Shown: positions 1-9,520, numbered from the stretch's first letter. The stretch is 64,000 bases of DNA from G963674835 sp963674835 (GCA_963674835.2 CAXXKC010000002.1:1674001-1738000); one strand, 5' to 3'. A program made the numbers and translations. The notes: generated by a model from the sequence alone, not told the origin.

Positions 1-559
1 GCTGCTGGAGAACCGTGTGCCGATCGAAGGGATCGGGTTCCAGTTCCATTTCTTCGATCGCAAGGGGCTCGATGGCTTTGCCGGCGATGAGCGTTGCGAT
101 CCGAACGGGCTGCTGGACAACTACGAGATGTTCGCGAAGCTGGGTTTGCCGCTGTGGATCACGGAGATCACGATCGGATCGGCGGGGGACGAGGGCCCGG
201 CCGTTCAGGCGCACGTGGTTCGCGACATCTATCGCCTTTGGTTCTCGGCGCCGAAGATGGCGGGCATCACGTGGTGGAATCTGGGCGACGGCACGGCTCA
301 TGGAAACGAGGGCCGCGCGGGCGGCGGCCTGACGGACGAGGATTTCAACCCGAAGCCGGCGTACCAAGCACTGGATCGGTTGATCAACCAGGACTGGATG
401 ACTAATCTCGAACTGAAGTCGGGGGCGGACGGGAATGCGACGTTCCGCGGTTTTCAGGGGCGGTACGACGTCGAGGTGACCGCGGCGGGCAAGACGAAGC
501 GGTTCGAGGTGACGGTCGGTTCGGACGGTCCGGTGAAACAAACCCTGACCTTGCCATGA
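1..559 (+). CDS. GH10 endo-1,4-beta-xylanase, C-terminal part (5' end outside window)
   Basis: The reading frame is open from base 2, so the start codon lies upstream of the window. The visible 185 or so residues match the end of a GH10 (beta/alpha)8 barrel. There is the strand with IEGIGFQFHF, then WITEITI near visible codon 55, whose Glu (bases 164-166) sits where GH10 enzymes carry the catalytic nucleophile. GITWWNLGDG and a closing helix with PAYQALDRLI follow. The last 55 residues look like a small beta-rich tail (YDVEVTAAGKTKRFEV) rather than part of the barrel. GH10 enzymes cut beta-1,4-xylan and act outside the cytoplasm. The acid/base Glu is not visible because the N-terminal half is missing. 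The next gene, an acid-sugar dehydratase homologue, follows after 49 bases on the same strand, which suggests a shared sugar-catabolic role. Confidence 0.85.
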   Translation, partial: LLENRVPIEGIGFQFHFFDRKGLDGFAGDERCDPNGLLDNYEMFAKLGLPLWITEITIGSAGDEGPAVQAHVVRDIYRLWFSAPKMAGITWWNLGDGTAHGNEGRAGGGLTDEDFNPKPAYQALDRLINQDWMTNLELKSGADGNATFRGFQGRYDVEVTAAGKTKRFEVTVGSDGPVKQTLTLP

Positions 560-608
560 TGTACCGGATTTCGCCAAGCCAAGCGCCTTTCGCGAAAGTA
601 CTTCGCTC

Positions 609-1799
609 ATGAAAATCATCGACTTGAAAGCCCGTACCGTTGCCATCCCTATGAACGCGATGCTGCGGCACAACACGGGCGTGCATCCGGGGTATCTGCT
701 GCGAACCGTGGTGGAGTTGGTTACGGACGAGGGAATTGTTGGGCTGGGCGAGGTCGGCGGCGGCGATCAGCGGGGGGCGTTGCTGAAGCTCAAGCCGCGC
801 ATCGTGGGAATGGACCCGTTCGACCTGGAGGCGATCAAGCTGAAGGTACTGCGGACCATCTACTACCTGTCGAACTCGCGGCTGTACGGGGCGTTGGAGA
901 TCGCGTGTCTTGACATCCAGGGGAAGGCAGCCGGCGTGCCGATGAACCAGTTGATCGGCGGGAGGGTGCGCGACGCGATTCCGATGATCGCGTACCTGTT
1001 TTGGCGATATGACCGGCCGGGCGGCGGCGACGATACGTCGGCTGAGGATATGGCCGATCTGTGTGTGGAGTTGCACGAGACGCTCGGCGTTGGGGCGATG
1101 AAGCTGAAGGCCGGTGTGATGGAGCCGATGGAGGAAGCCCGGGTGCTGGAACTGTGCCGCGACCGGCTTGGCGACGGGTTCGGGCTGCGGATCGATCCCA
1201 ACGGGGTCTGGTCGGTGCCGACGGCCGTGCGGGTTGGGCGGCGGCTGGAGGGGCTGGGGTTGGAATACTTCGAAGATCCGGCCTGGGGCCTGGAGGGCAT
1301 GCGGGCCGTGCGTCAGCAGGTGCGTGTTCCCCTGGCGACGAACATGTATCCGAACAAGTTCGATGATCTGGGGCCGGCGATCCGTATGAACGCGGTGGAT
1401 ATCGTGCTGACCGACCTGCATTACTGGGAGGGTCCGCGCGGGGTGAAGGACTTGTGCGCCGTGTGTCGGACGTTCAATCTTGGAGTGGCGATGCACTCGG
1501 GCGCCGAGTTCGGAATCGAGCTGGCGGCGATGCTGCACACGGCGTCGGCGATTCCTGCCATGTCGTTCGCCGGCGACGCGCATTACCACTACCTGGAAGA
1601 CGACATCATCGTCGGAGGGAAGATGGCGTACGTTGACGGTGCGATCGCCGTTCCGACGGGACCGGGGCTCGGCGTGGAGCTGGACGAGGACAAGATGGCT
1701 CGATACGAGAAGTATTACGAGCAAGTGGGCGATTACTACGCACGATTCCATCAGGATCCGCGGCGGCCCGAGTGGTTTCCGAACGTTGGCGGGATGTAG
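609..1799 (+). CDS. Enolase-superfamily dehydratase, glucarate-dehydratase-like
   Basis: This 396-residue protein has the two-domain layout of the mandelate racemase/muconate lactonizing enzyme superfamily. These enzymes abstract a proton alpha to a carboxylate and use Mg2+. Visible active-site residues are the KxK pair K165/K167 (AMKLKAG), metal ligands D196 (IDPNG), E222 (FEDP) and N245 (ATNMY), and H296 (VAMHSG). The ATNM motif with Asn as third ligand is the glucarate dehydratase subgroup pattern, so dehydration of an aldarate or aldonate sugar acid is the likely reaction; the exact substrate cannot be read. It is a cytoplasmic protein without signal peptide. The ATG at 609 gives a standard N-terminus (MKIIDLKARTVAIP), although the ribosome site is weak. 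It follows the GH10 gene closely and probably handles acid sugars released downstream of xylan degradation. Confidence 0.82.
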   Translation: MKIIDLKARTVAIPMNAMLRHNTGVHPGYLLRTVVELVTDEGIVGLGEVGGGDQRGALLKLKPRIVGMDPFDLEAIKLKVLRTIYYLSNSRLYGALEIACLDIQGKAAGVPMNQLIGGRVRDAIPMIAYLFWRYDRPGGGDDTSAEDMADLCVELHETLGVGAMKLKAGVMEPMEEARVLELCRDRLGDGFGLRIDPNGVWSVPTAVRVGRRLEGLGLEYFEDPAWGLEGMRAVRQQVRVPLATNMYPNKFDDLGPAIRMNAVDIVLTDLHYWEGPRGVKDLCAVCRTFNLGVAMHSGAEFGIELAAMLHTASAIPAMSFAGDAHYHYLEDDIIVGGKMAYVDGAIAVPTGPGLGVELDEDKMARYEKYYEQVGDYYARFHQDPRRPEWFPNVGGM

Positions 1800-1822
1800 G
1801 AGCGGATCGGCGGGGCGGGCGG

Positions 1823-2341
1823 CTATCGACGTTCGTCGGGTGGCGAATTCTCGTGTGATGCCTGTTGAACCTCGGCAGGCAGAGACCAATGCGAGTGAAC
1901 CACTCGCCATTGGCCCTTCTGCTTCACCAAGACCCAGGTTGTTCGCACGCCTTCGAACGAGTGTGCCTTGCCTTGATAGACGCCATTCCCGTCCTGGTCG
2001 CATATAAGATAGGCGGAGTTGCCTGGGGGCAGGACCTTGACCCGGATGTTACGATGTCGAACGGTGAACTGGTTGGTGTGTGCGAAGAGGGCCTTGTACA
2101 ATGCCGCCACGTTCTCCCAGCCGACGCACTGGTAGGACGTATAGGTGAGTATCAGGACAACATCCGGGTCGTGCGAGAAGACCTTCGCGATCGAATCAAG
2201 GTCTCTGTTATTGCAGGCGCTCGTGTACGTGTCCAAGACGGCTCGCACGGCGGCGGCTTCCGGCTCATTCGCAGGTTGGCTTGTGGGTGGTGCCTGGAGC
2301 AGGACTGCTACTGCAAGGACATGGAATCCGAGGGTCGCCAT
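1823..2341 (-). CDS. Secreted SnoaL/NTF2-like protein (DUF4440-like)
   Basis: This encodes a 172-residue protein. The hydrophobic start (GFHVLAVAVLLQAPP) looks like a short signal peptide. It is followed by AVRAVLDTYTSACNNRDLD, the typical first helix of an NTF2/SnoaL cone fold, and by the repeated beta strands VVLILTYTSYQCVGW, RVKVLPPGNSAYLIC and TTWVLVKQKGQWRVVHSHWS. The last pattern (a W.V.... G.W.VVH.HWS strand) is the hallmark of SnoaL_3/DUF4440 proteins. Such proteins bind small ligands or act as isomerase-like enzymes; no specific activity can be deduced. It is convergent with the enolase-superfamily gene, whose stop lies 24 bases away. The predicted location is periplasmic. Confidence 0.7.
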   Translation of the reverse strand: MATLGFHVLAVAVLLQAPPTSQPANEPEAAAVRAVLDTYTSACNNRDLDSIAKVFSHDPDVVLILTYTSYQCVGWENVAALYKALFAHTNQFTVRHRNIRVKVLPPGNSAYLICDQDGNGVYQGKAHSFEGVRTTWVLVKQKGQWRVVHSHWSLPAEVQQASHENSPPDERR

Positions 2342-2453
2342 AATGGGGCTCCTTGGGTGACAGTGTTGTTTACCAATGGTCGTGCCGACTTCTCCGGATC
2401 ACGGCTACGAAGCGGTGATCCGCTCGACCGCGGCGGGTTGTCGGATGGGCCGA

Positions 2454-2834
2454 CTACAGCGTGCCGCCAATGCGAAAATGGAACCAGAGACCCAAGAGAA
2501 CATATGGAATGAATCCGACTGCAACCGCTACCATCGCCACCCCGGCAGCCACGACCATCCGGAGGCCCCAACGACTCGTATGGGTCAACCACCAATTCAC
2601 GGAATAGATGGCCGCGATTGCCAGGAAGCCAAGAACAGGGGCTAACGCGTCAAAGACGCTGCCGTGTGGCTGTCCAAGAACCACGTAAAGCCCATCGAAA
2701 ACCACGTTCCCGATGAACAGAATCACAAACAGTCCCGCATTTGCGTAGATGTGTCGAACTCCCACCATGCTCGGCGATCGACTGTGGAGAGTTGTCTCAA
2801 CCGCTTGCGGCGTCTGGTAGGGGTAGTTGTCCAC
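2454..2834 (-). CDS. Small membrane protein of unknown function
   Basis: Three hydrophobic segments are visible: ANAGLFVILFIGNVVFDGLY, ALAPVLGFLAIAAIYSVNWW and MVVAAGVAMVAVAVGFIPYV. This suggests a small integral membrane protein of about 126 residues. No conserved domain was recognised. The frame is open upstream to a TTG at 2885. I prefer the GTG at 2834 because it gives the N-terminus VDNYPYQTPQ, resembling the NPYQSP-type leader common in planctomycete membrane proteins. An ATG at 2768 is also possible and would still keep all three segments. There is no clear ribosome site. It lies between the SnoaL-like gene and the XylR-type regulator on the same strand, with no evident functional link. 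Confidence 0.55.
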   Translation of the reverse strand: MDNYPYQTPQAVETTLHSRSPSMVGVRHIYANAGLFVILFIGNVVFDGLYVVLGQPHGSVFDALAPVLGFLAIAAIYSVNWWLTHTSRWGLRMVVAAGVAMVAVAVGFIPYVLLGLWFHFRIGGTL

Positions 2835-3089
2835 TTGCTCGCGCAGCGGTTGTCTTGCGCCCGCTATGCCACCACGTGAGGCCAAGGTGGGGCGGCTGGC
2901 AGGGTTGGTCGGGGTTCGGTGGCCGCCTAAAAGAGAATCTACCCGGGCTTGTTGCTTGCGGCAAGTGTGATGCAGATTGGCGAGGTTCGCTCTGGCGGCA
3001 ATCCGACTGGTTGTGGCGAGTGGCTGAGCCCCCTGAGATAGCGAGAGTGAATTGGCTATGGGCCACGTACGGGTTGGGGAGCCGTTGGG

Positions 3090-4301
3090 TTAGGTTGTGG
3101 GGGCGGGGGTGTGGAGGCGGGTTTTGGATTGGCGGTACTGGAAGGGCGTCATGCCGGTGATGCGTTTGAAGACGTGGCGCATTTGTTCGACGCTGGAGAA
3201 TCCGCAGGTGGCGGCGAGGGTGTGGGATTTGACTTTGCCGGGGGCGACGATCTGGTCCTTGACTCGCTCGACGCGGCGGCGACTGAGATAGTCGTTGGGG
3301 CTGCAGCCGAGCCATCGCCGGAAACGAGCTTCCAATTGGCGGCGGGAAATCGAGCTGGCTCGCACGACGCGATCGATTCCGAAGGGTTCGTCGAGATGGT
3401 CGTGGATGAAGTGGAGGGCGTCGGCCAGATGCGGGTCGTCGACAGCGATCGTGTCGGTCGATTGGCGGGCGACCACGCCTTCGGGCGGAACGGCCACATC
3501 GTCGGGCACGGGCAGACCGTCCATCAAGCGATCCAGCATTTCGGCGGCGGCGACGCCCTGCTGCCATGAATTCCGCGCGACGCTGCTGAGCGTCGGTTGG
3601 CAGAAGTCGCAGAGGGTGGGGTCGTCTTCGATCCCGATGATGGCGACATCGTGAGGGATGCGGAGGCCGAGGCGTTCGCATTCCTCGATTGCCGCGCGGG
3701 CACGATAGTCTTGGACGGCGAGGAGCCCGACGGGCGGGCGGAGCTTCTTCAGCCAGCGGACGAGCAGCCGCGTGCGTTCCTGCCAATTGCCGGAAGCGCC
3801 CGTGCCACGGGGCACTTCGAGGATATGGCAGGTTGCGCCGGCTTGTTCGGCGCACTGGACGAAGCCGCGGCAACGTTCTTCGGAGTACCAGGCGTCTTTG
3901 AAACCGTAATAGGCCAGCCGGCGCAGACCGCAGCTCAAGAGATGCTCGGCAGCCAGACGGCCCATGGCGTAGTGGTCGGGCCGGACCCGCGGGATGCCTG
4001 TGTCGCGCAGCGTCGACGCCAAGTTGACCACGGGGATTCGAAGGCGGCGGACCAGGCGGATGTCGGACGGGCTGATGATGGCGGCCATGATGCCATCGCC
4101 TTTCCAGCCGCGGAGATCTTCGAGGCTGAGCGGTTCTTCGCCGGCTCCGATGAGGGAGGGAGGACTGGTTGTGAGCGACCAGCCGCCGTGCTGCCGGGCG
4201 TAGTCCATGATGCCGCGGACGAACAAGGTCACATGCGGGATCGCCAGCGGATAGACGAAGGCGACCTGTCGGCGAGGGGAACTTGTCGGCTTGGTGAGCA
4301 T
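3090..4301 (-). CDS. XylR-type transcriptional regulator (sugar-binding domain plus AraC HTH)
   Basis: The N-terminal 270 residues or so resemble a LacI/periplasmic-binding fold (VAFVYPLAIPHVTLFVRGIMDY; GDGIMAAI; IPVVNLAS; DHYAMGRLAAEHLL; DVAIIGIEDDPTLCDF; TLSSVARNSW). The last 100 residues form an AraC HTH domain (VVRASSISRRQLEARFRRWL; LAATCGFSSVEQMRHVFKRITGMTPFQYR). This is the XylR architecture, which senses a sugar and controls sugar-degradation operons. The ATG at 4301 gives an N-terminus that starts directly at the sensor domain; an upstream in-frame start at 4412 would add 37 residues of unlikely composition. It is divergent from the HzsA-related pair at 4496, with a candidate promoter/operator between them. 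The inducing sugar cannot be deduced. Confidence 0.85.
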   Translation of the reverse strand: MLTKPTSSPRRQVAFVYPLAIPHVTLFVRGIMDYARQHGGWSLTTSPPSLIGAGEEPLSLEDLRGWKGDGIMAAIISPSDIRLVRRLRIPVVNLASTLRDTGIPRVRPDHYAMGRLAAEHLLSCGLRRLAYYGFKDAWYSEERCRGFVQCAEQAGATCHILEVPRGTGASGNWQERTRLLVRWLKKLRPPVGLLAVQDYRARAAIEECERLGLRIPHDVAIIGIEDDPTLCDFCQPTLSSVARNSWQQGVAAAEMLDRLMDGLPVPDDVAVPPEGVVARQSTDTIAVDDPHLADALHFIHDHLDEPFGIDRVVRASSISRRQLEARFRRWLGCSPNDYLSRRRVERVKDQIVAPGKVKSHTLAATCGFSSVEQMRHVFKRITGMTPFQYRQSKTRLHTPAPTT

Positions 4302-4365
4302 GGTGGAACGGTTGCGAAAAGGCGGGACGTTGGTTGGGCTGCCTGGTGGTTTGATCGCCAGAACC

Positions 4366-4410
4366 AGTATACCACGTATGAGGAGGGCGCAAAACATCGG
4401 TAGCTTGCGC
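4366..4410. promoter_or_regulatory. Candidate promoter and operator between regulator and HzsA-related genes
   Basis: On the minus strand TTGCGC (4392-4387) is followed after 15 bases by TATACT (4371-4366), a plausible promoter for the XylR-type gene. The same TTGCGC forms one arm of an inverted repeat, GCGCAA (4387-4392) and TTGCGC (4405-4410) separated by 12 bases. The core GCGCAAAA also occurs in the intergenic region of the other XylR-type regulator. An autoregulatory operator is inferred, not shown. Confidence 0.4.
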
Positions 4411-4495
4411 ATAATGACCGTTGTTTTGAGCTGTGTGAGGCCCTATCCTGGACGGAAGCCCTCGAGACGGTCGCCTTGATGGAGGAGACGCAGCA

Positions 4496-7003
4496 ATGCT
4501 CGGTAGAGTGCCGATTTACGCGGGATTGGCTGCCGCGCTGTGGTGCAGTGTGTTGCAGGCCGGGGAACCGGCGTCGACGCCGCTGGTCGCGAAGGCGCTG
4601 AAGGCGATGGGCGGGGCCGAGGAGATTGTGTTCGTCGTTCGGGACTTGTGCCCGGCTTATCAGTGGTATGCGACGTTCGGCGAGTATGCCGATGAAGAGA
4701 CGTTCATCCACGCGCCGGACGGGTCGCAGTTGTGCAAGATCAATCTGCGAACCCGGCAAGTTACTGTGCTGATGGACGATCCGCGGGGCGGGTTCCGGGA
4801 CCCGCGCGTGCATTACGACGGCGGGAAGATCCTGTTTGCGTATCGGGCGGGCGGCACGCATCACTACCATCTGTGCGAGATCAACGTCGACGGGAGCGGG
4901 TTTCGACAACTGACGTCTGGGGAATGTGATGACGTCGATCCGGCGTATCTGCCTGACGGTGGCATTGTCTTCTCGTCGAGCCGGTGCAACCGTTTCGTCG
5001 CCTGCAATCGGGTGCCGGCGGCGATCATCTATCGCATGGACGCGGACGGCGGCAACATCCGGTGTCTCTCGGCGAACACGATTTCGGAAGACCGCCCGGC
5101 CGTTCTGCCGGACGGGCGCATCGTTTACACGCGGTGGGATTATACGGACCGGGACCCGGAGAAGTTTCGCGACCTGTGGGTCATGAACCCGGACGGCAGC
5201 GGGCAGATGGTGCTGTTTGGCGGCGTGGGCCGGCCGTACCCGACGTTTTTCGCGAAGTGCGACGCTTTGCCGGTTCCTGGAACGGGCGGCAAGATCGTGT
5301 CGGTATTCTCGCCGGCGTTTGGGCGTCGTGAGAATGCGGGAAACGTGATGCTGGTCGACGTGAAGAGCGGGCCGGGCGAATGGTCGGCGGCCAAGCAGAT
5401 CAGCCCGAAAGTGCCGGACCTGGATTGGAGTATCGGTTCCGGTCGCGGTCGCGAGGGATTTCGCGATCCGTACCCGGTGTCGGCGGACTGTTTTCTGGTG
5501 GCGCAGGACAAGCGTCTTCTGATCCTCGACGCGTCGGGGAAGACCGAGGAGTTCTACCGGGCGGAGAAGATGGCTCACGATCCGCGGGTGATTCGCCCAC
5601 GGGCTCGCGAACCGGTGCTCCCGACTCGCACCGATCCGCAAAAGACCACCGGGCAGTTGGTGCTGACGGATGTGTACCGAGGCCGCAACATGGCCGGCGT
5701 CAAGCACGGCACGATCAAGAAGCTGTTGGTGTTGGAAGACCTGCCCAAGCCGGGGAGCAAGCACGGGCTGGCCGGTTACCACGGCGGATACATTACGCTG
5801 CGGCGGGTTTTGGGGACGGTTCCTGTCGAGGAGGACGGTTCGGCTTCGTTCGAGGTTCCCGCGATGCGAGCGGTTTACTTCGTGGCGCTCGACGAGCACG
5901 GGATCGCCGTGAAACGGATGCAGAACTTCACGACGGTGATGCCGGGCGAGACCCAAGGATGCGTGGGTTGCCACGAACATCGCACGGAAACGCCGGATAA
6001 CCGCGTGGACGACGCCGGCTTGATCGCGTTGAAACGACCGCCCAGCCAGATTGACCCTGTTGCGGGCGTTCCGGAGGTGTTCGATTATCCGCGCGACATT
6101 CAGCCGATCTGGGACCGGCATTGCGCGGGCTGCCACGACTCGGAGAAGGCGGAAGGCCACGTGGTGTTGACCGGCGACAGCAACGAGTGGTTCACGCAGA
6201 GCTATGGCTCGCTGTTGGCGTACGATCAGGTCAGCCAGTGTTCGAGTTGGGGTGAAGACGGCAATCATCCGCCGTACGGCTTCGGCACCGGGTCGAGCCC
6301 GTTGATGAAGAAGATCGACGGCAGCCACTACCAGGTGAAACTGACGCAAGAGGAATATGACAAGGTGCGTCTGTGGATTGAGACGGGCGCGGGTTTCATG
6401 GGGACGTATGCGGTGCTCAACCATGCGGAGAACTCGGTTGCGACGCCATTGGTCGTTTCGAAGACCGACCTGGGAAAGCCTGTGGGGCCGATCGTCAAAC
6501 GGCGTTGTTTGACGTGCCACGGTTCGGTTGCCAACTTGGGGCGGCGAAGCAAGCAGCAGCGCGATGACCAGTGGGTGGACGGCAAGCCGCCGACGCTGCT
6601 CAACTATCCGCTGTATTGCTGGAACCTGTACAACCTGTCGCATCCGGAGAAGTCGATGATTCTGCGGGCGGCGCTGTCGAAGGAAGCGGGCGGCTACGAG
6701 TGGTGCCGGGACCAGGACGGTCAGCCCGTTGCGACCTTCCGCGACACCAAGGATCCGGACTACCAGTCGATTCTTCAGGCGATCGAGGCGGCCAAGGTGC
6801 GCCAAGCGCAGTACGGGCGGCCTGACATCGATGGTTTCAAGCCGGGCGATTATTACGTGCGTTGGATGAAGCGTTTTGGTGTGTTGCCCGAGAGCCTCGA
6901 TCCGGTCAAGGACCGGATCGACCCGTATGAGACGGACCGAGCCTATTGGCGGTCGCTCTGGTATCATCCAACGGCGGCGACGCCAGGGAACAGCTCCAAT
7001 TGA
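4496..7003 (+). CDS. HzsA-related secreted tri-haem c-type cytochrome protein, copy 1
   Basis: This is an 835-residue protein with a signal peptide (VPIYAGLAAALWCSVLQAGE). Residues from about 60 to 400 carry repeated TolB/WD40-like propeller strands (GSQLCKINLRTRQVTVLMD, DGGKILFAYRAGG, DVDPAYLPDGGIVFSSSR, RPAVLPDGRIVYTRWDY). Three CxxCH haem c attachment sites follow: CVGCH 489-493, CAGCH 543-547 and CLTCH 671-675. This order of propeller, then haem domains, matches proteins annotated as related to the hydrazine synthase alpha subunit. Nothing here supports hydrazine synthesis, since no beta/gamma subunits or anammox genes are nearby. The ribosome site GGAGGAG lies just upstream of the ATG. 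The second copy begins 12 bases after the stop, so the two are co-transcribed. The likely role is a periplasmic redox or oxidising enzyme linked to sugar breakdown; substrate unknown. Confidence 0.82.
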   Translation: MLGRVPIYAGLAAALWCSVLQAGEPASTPLVAKALKAMGGAEEIVFVVRDLCPAYQWYATFGEYADEETFIHAPDGSQLCKINLRTRQVTVLMDDPRGGFRDPRVHYDGGKILFAYRAGGTHHYHLCEINVDGSGFRQLTSGECDDVDPAYLPDGGIVFSSSRCNRFVACNRVPAAIIYRMDADGGNIRCLSANTISEDRPAVLPDGRIVYTRWDYTDRDPEKFRDLWVMNPDGSGQMVLFGGVGRPYPTFFAKCDALPVPGTGGKIVSVFSPAFGRRENAGNVMLVDVKSGPGEWSAAKQISPKVPDLDWSIGSGRGREGFRDPYPVSADCFLVAQDKRLLILDASGKTEEFYRAEKMAHDPRVIRPRAREPVLPTRTDPQKTTGQLVLTDVYRGRNMAGVKHGTIKKLLVLEDLPKPGSKHGLAGYHGGYITLRRVLGTVPVEEDGSASFEVPAMRAVYFVALDEHGIAVKRMQNFTTVMPGETQGCVGCHEHRTETPDNRVDDAGLIALKRPPSQIDPVAGVPEVFDYPRDIQPIWDRHCAGCHDSEKAEGHVVLTGDSNEWFTQSYGSLLAYDQVSQCSSWGEDGNHPPYGFGTGSSPLMKKIDGSHYQVKLTQEEYDKVRLWIETGAGFMGTYAVLNHAENSVATPLVVSKTDLGKPVGPIVKRRCLTCHGSVANLGRRSKQQRDDQWVDGKPPTLLNYPLYCWNLYNLSHPEKSMILRAALSKEAGGYEWCRDQDGQPVATFRDTKDPDYQSILQAIEAAKVRQAQYGRPDIDGFKPGDYYVRWMKRFGVLPESLDPVKDRIDPYETDRAYWRSLWYHPTAATPGNSSN

Positions 7004-7015
7004 GAGAGCAAGAGA

Positions 7016-9520
7016 ATGGGTCGCAAGAGCGCGATTTGGATTGGATTGCTTGCCGCGTTGTCGTACGGCGCTGCGCGTGCTGCGGAAGCGGCGTCGGAGC
7101 CGTTGGTCACGAAGGCCCTGAAGGCGATGCACGGCGCCGAAGAAATCGTGTTTGTGGAACGCGCGATCTACAGGGACGGCCACTTCTATCGCAACTTCGG
7201 CGGCGATTCGATCGATCCGAACCAGTGGTTCCACGCCCCGGACGGATCACGGCTGTGCAAGATCAATCTGCGGACCAAGCAGGTGACGGTCATCATGGAG
7301 GTGGCGAAGGGGGACATCCGCGACCCACGCGTGGACTATGAGGGCAAGAAGCTGTTGTTCGCGTACCGAAAGGGCGGCACGCACAACTACAATCTGTACG
7401 AGCTCCATGTGGACGGCACCGGGCTGAAGCAGCTTACGTTCGGTGAGAAGTGGGACGACTTTGGGCCGGAGTATTTGCCCGACGGCGGGATCATCTTCGT
7501 TTCGAGCCGCGGCAAGCGATTTGTTCCGTGCAATCACTCGCCCGGCGCGCAGATCTTTCGGATGAACGGCGACGGCAGCGATATTCTGTGCCTTTCGGCG
7601 AACAATGTTCGCGACGATCGCCCGACGATCATGCCCAACGGACAGATTCTGTACGACCGCTGGGAGTATGTGGACACGGCCATCGGGTCGTACCGCGATT
7701 TGTGGACGATGAACCCCGACGGGACGAACCAGCAGATTCTGTACGGCGGCACGGTGCGTCCGCCGGAGATCGGATGGGGCAAGTGTGACGCGCTGCCGAT
7801 TCCGGGTGCCGACGGCAAGATCGCCTGTATCTTCTCGCCGTACACGTGGGGCTATCGGGAGAACATGGGAAACCTGATGGTCGTGGACGTGAAGGCGGGG
7901 CCGGATGACTCGTCGGCGACGAAGCGGATCGGGCCGCTACAGTTCGATGGGCGTCTGTACGCCGGTTGGGGCGGCAACGGAGAGCGCGGGTTCCGAGATC
8001 CGTATCCTCTATCGGAAGACTGCTTTCTCGTCGCCAAGGACAAGAGTCTGCTGGTGATCGATGGGCAAGGGAGGATGGAGGAATTCTATGGTGGGAAGAC
8101 GCTGGTTCACGATCCGCGCGTCATCGGGCCGCGGCCCCGCGAAGTCGTCATTCCGCCGCGAATCGACCGACAGAGGACGACCGGACAGTTCATCCTGGCG
8201 GACATGTATCGGGGCCGGCCGGCCGAAATGGACGGCGTGAAGCGAGGGAGCATCAAGAAGCTGCTGATTTTGGAAGATTTGCCCAAGCCGGTCAGTTATT
8301 TCTCGTTGCCAGGCATGCTCAGCCAAGACGGCACGCATACGTTGCGGCGCGTGTTGGGGACGGTGCCGGTCGAGGCTGACGGATCGGCCTCGTTCGAGGC
8401 GCCCGTGCTGCGTGCGCTGTATTTCGTTGCCTTGGATGAGAACGACATCGCGGTCAAGCGGATGCAGAGCTACACGATGTTGATGCCGGGAGAAACGCAG
8501 GGGTGCGTCGGCTGTCACGAACCGCGGACGGCGACGGCTGCTCCGAACGTCGGCAGCACGTTGCTGGCGATGACACGCCGACCGAGCAAGATCGAGCGGA
8601 GCGCAGGGGTTCCGGAGGTGTTTGACTATCCGCGCGACATTCAGCCGATCTGGGACCGGCACTGCGTATCGTGCCACAGCGCGGAGAAGCCGGAGGGGCA
8701 CGTGATTCTGACGGGCGACCGCAACGAGTGGTTCACGCAGAGCTACTACACGCTGTTCGCCTATGACCAGGTGAGCCACATGCGGGGGCGTTATCGGTCG
8801 GAGTTTCGCGGCCATAAGCCGTATGGATTCGGGACCGGGGCCAGCCCGTTGATGAAGAAGATCGACGGCAGCCATCATGGCGTGACGCTTTCGCAGGAGG
8901 AGCACGACAAGGTGCGGCTTTGGATCGAGGCGAGCGCCTATTTCGCCGGTACGTATGCGGTCTTCAACCATGCGGAGAACGCGGTTGCGGGAGCGCTGGT
9001 GAACTCCAGTCGCGTAGAGATCGGGAAGCCGCTGGACAAGATCATCGAGCGGCGCTGCCTGATCTGCCACGATTCGGCGGCGCAGATGGGGCGGCGGGTC
9101 ACCGGGCGCGTTCGTATGAACGAGCCGAAGCATTGCTGGAATCTATACAATCTGAGCCATCCGGAGAAATCGATGATCCTCCTGGCCCCGTTGGCCAAGG
9201 AGGCCGGCGGTTACGGATGGTGCGTGGATCCGTACGGCCAGCCGATCGACCAGTTTCTCGACACGAATGACCCGGACTACCAGACGATTCTTCGAGCCAT
9301 TTGCGAGGCGAAGGCGCGCCAGGAGAAGAACGGTCGCTACGACATGCCAGGTTTTCGCAACGAGTACTACGTTCGCTGGATGAAGCGTTGGAACATCCTG
9401 CCCCAGGATTTCGACTGGACCAAGGACGCGCTGAATCCGTATGAGACCGACGCGGCCTATTGGCGGTCGCTGTGGTATTGGCCGCCGACCGTTTCCGGTA
9501 CGGCGATGCAGGGGCGCTAG
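7016..9520 (+). CDS. HzsA-related secreted tri-haem c-type cytochrome protein, copy 2
   Basis: This 834-residue paralogue of the preceding gene aligns along its whole length, including the start (PLVTKALKAMHGAEEIVFV) and the end (NPYETDAAYWRSLWYWPP). It has a signal peptide (IWIGLLAALSYGAARAA), propeller repeats (DFGPEYLPDGGIIFVSSRG, RPTIMPNGQILYDRWEY) and three haem c motifs: CVGCH 497-501, CVSCH 550-554 and CLICH 681-685. All blocks between the haem sites are shared with copy 1, including DYPRDIQPIWDRHC and NEWFTQSY. The pair clearly arose by tandem duplication followed by divergence. Loops in the propeller differ most, which suggests two substrates or partners. Its TAG stop lies within a degenerate copy of the left end of the dispersed element described elsewhere. 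Confidence 0.82.
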   Translation: MGRKSAIWIGLLAALSYGAARAAEAASEPLVTKALKAMHGAEEIVFVERAIYRDGHFYRNFGGDSIDPNQWFHAPDGSRLCKINLRTKQVTVIMEVAKGDIRDPRVDYEGKKLLFAYRKGGTHNYNLYELHVDGTGLKQLTFGEKWDDFGPEYLPDGGIIFVSSRGKRFVPCNHSPGAQIFRMNGDGSDILCLSANNVRDDRPTIMPNGQILYDRWEYVDTAIGSYRDLWTMNPDGTNQQILYGGTVRPPEIGWGKCDALPIPGADGKIACIFSPYTWGYRENMGNLMVVDVKAGPDDSSATKRIGPLQFDGRLYAGWGGNGERGFRDPYPLSEDCFLVAKDKSLLVIDGQGRMEEFYGGKTLVHDPRVIGPRPREVVIPPRIDRQRTTGQFILADMYRGRPAEMDGVKRGSIKKLLILEDLPKPVSYFSLPGMLSQDGTHTLRRVLGTVPVEADGSASFEAPVLRALYFVALDENDIAVKRMQSYTMLMPGETQGCVGCHEPRTATAAPNVGSTLLAMTRRPSKIERSAGVPEVFDYPRDIQPIWDRHCVSCHSAEKPEGHVILTGDRNEWFTQSYYTLFAYDQVSHMRGRYRSEFRGHKPYGFGTGASPLMKKIDGSHHGVTLSQEEHDKVRLWIEASAYFAGTYAVFNHAENAVAGALVNSSRVEIGKPLDKIIERRCLICHDSAAQMGRRVTGRVRMNEPKHCWNLYNLSHPEKSMILLAPLAKEAGGYGWCVDPYGQPIDQFLDTNDPDYQTILRAICEAKARQEKNGRYDMPGFRNEYYVRWMKRWNILPQDFDWTKDALNPYETDAAYWRSLWYWPPTVSGTAMQGR

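Noticed and set aside
4229..7234. A 1001-codon open frame on the minus strand across the first HzsA-related gene
   Set aside because: It is antisense to a well-supported gene with haem motifs and a signal peptide. Its translation is rich in Arg, His and Pro, as expected from the opposite strand of G+C-rich DNA.
4496..9520. Hydrazine synthesis (anammox) as the function of the HzsA-related genes
   Set aside because: No beta or gamma subunit, no hydrazine dehydrogenase and no nitrogen genes are nearby; the surrounding genes are for sugar degradation.
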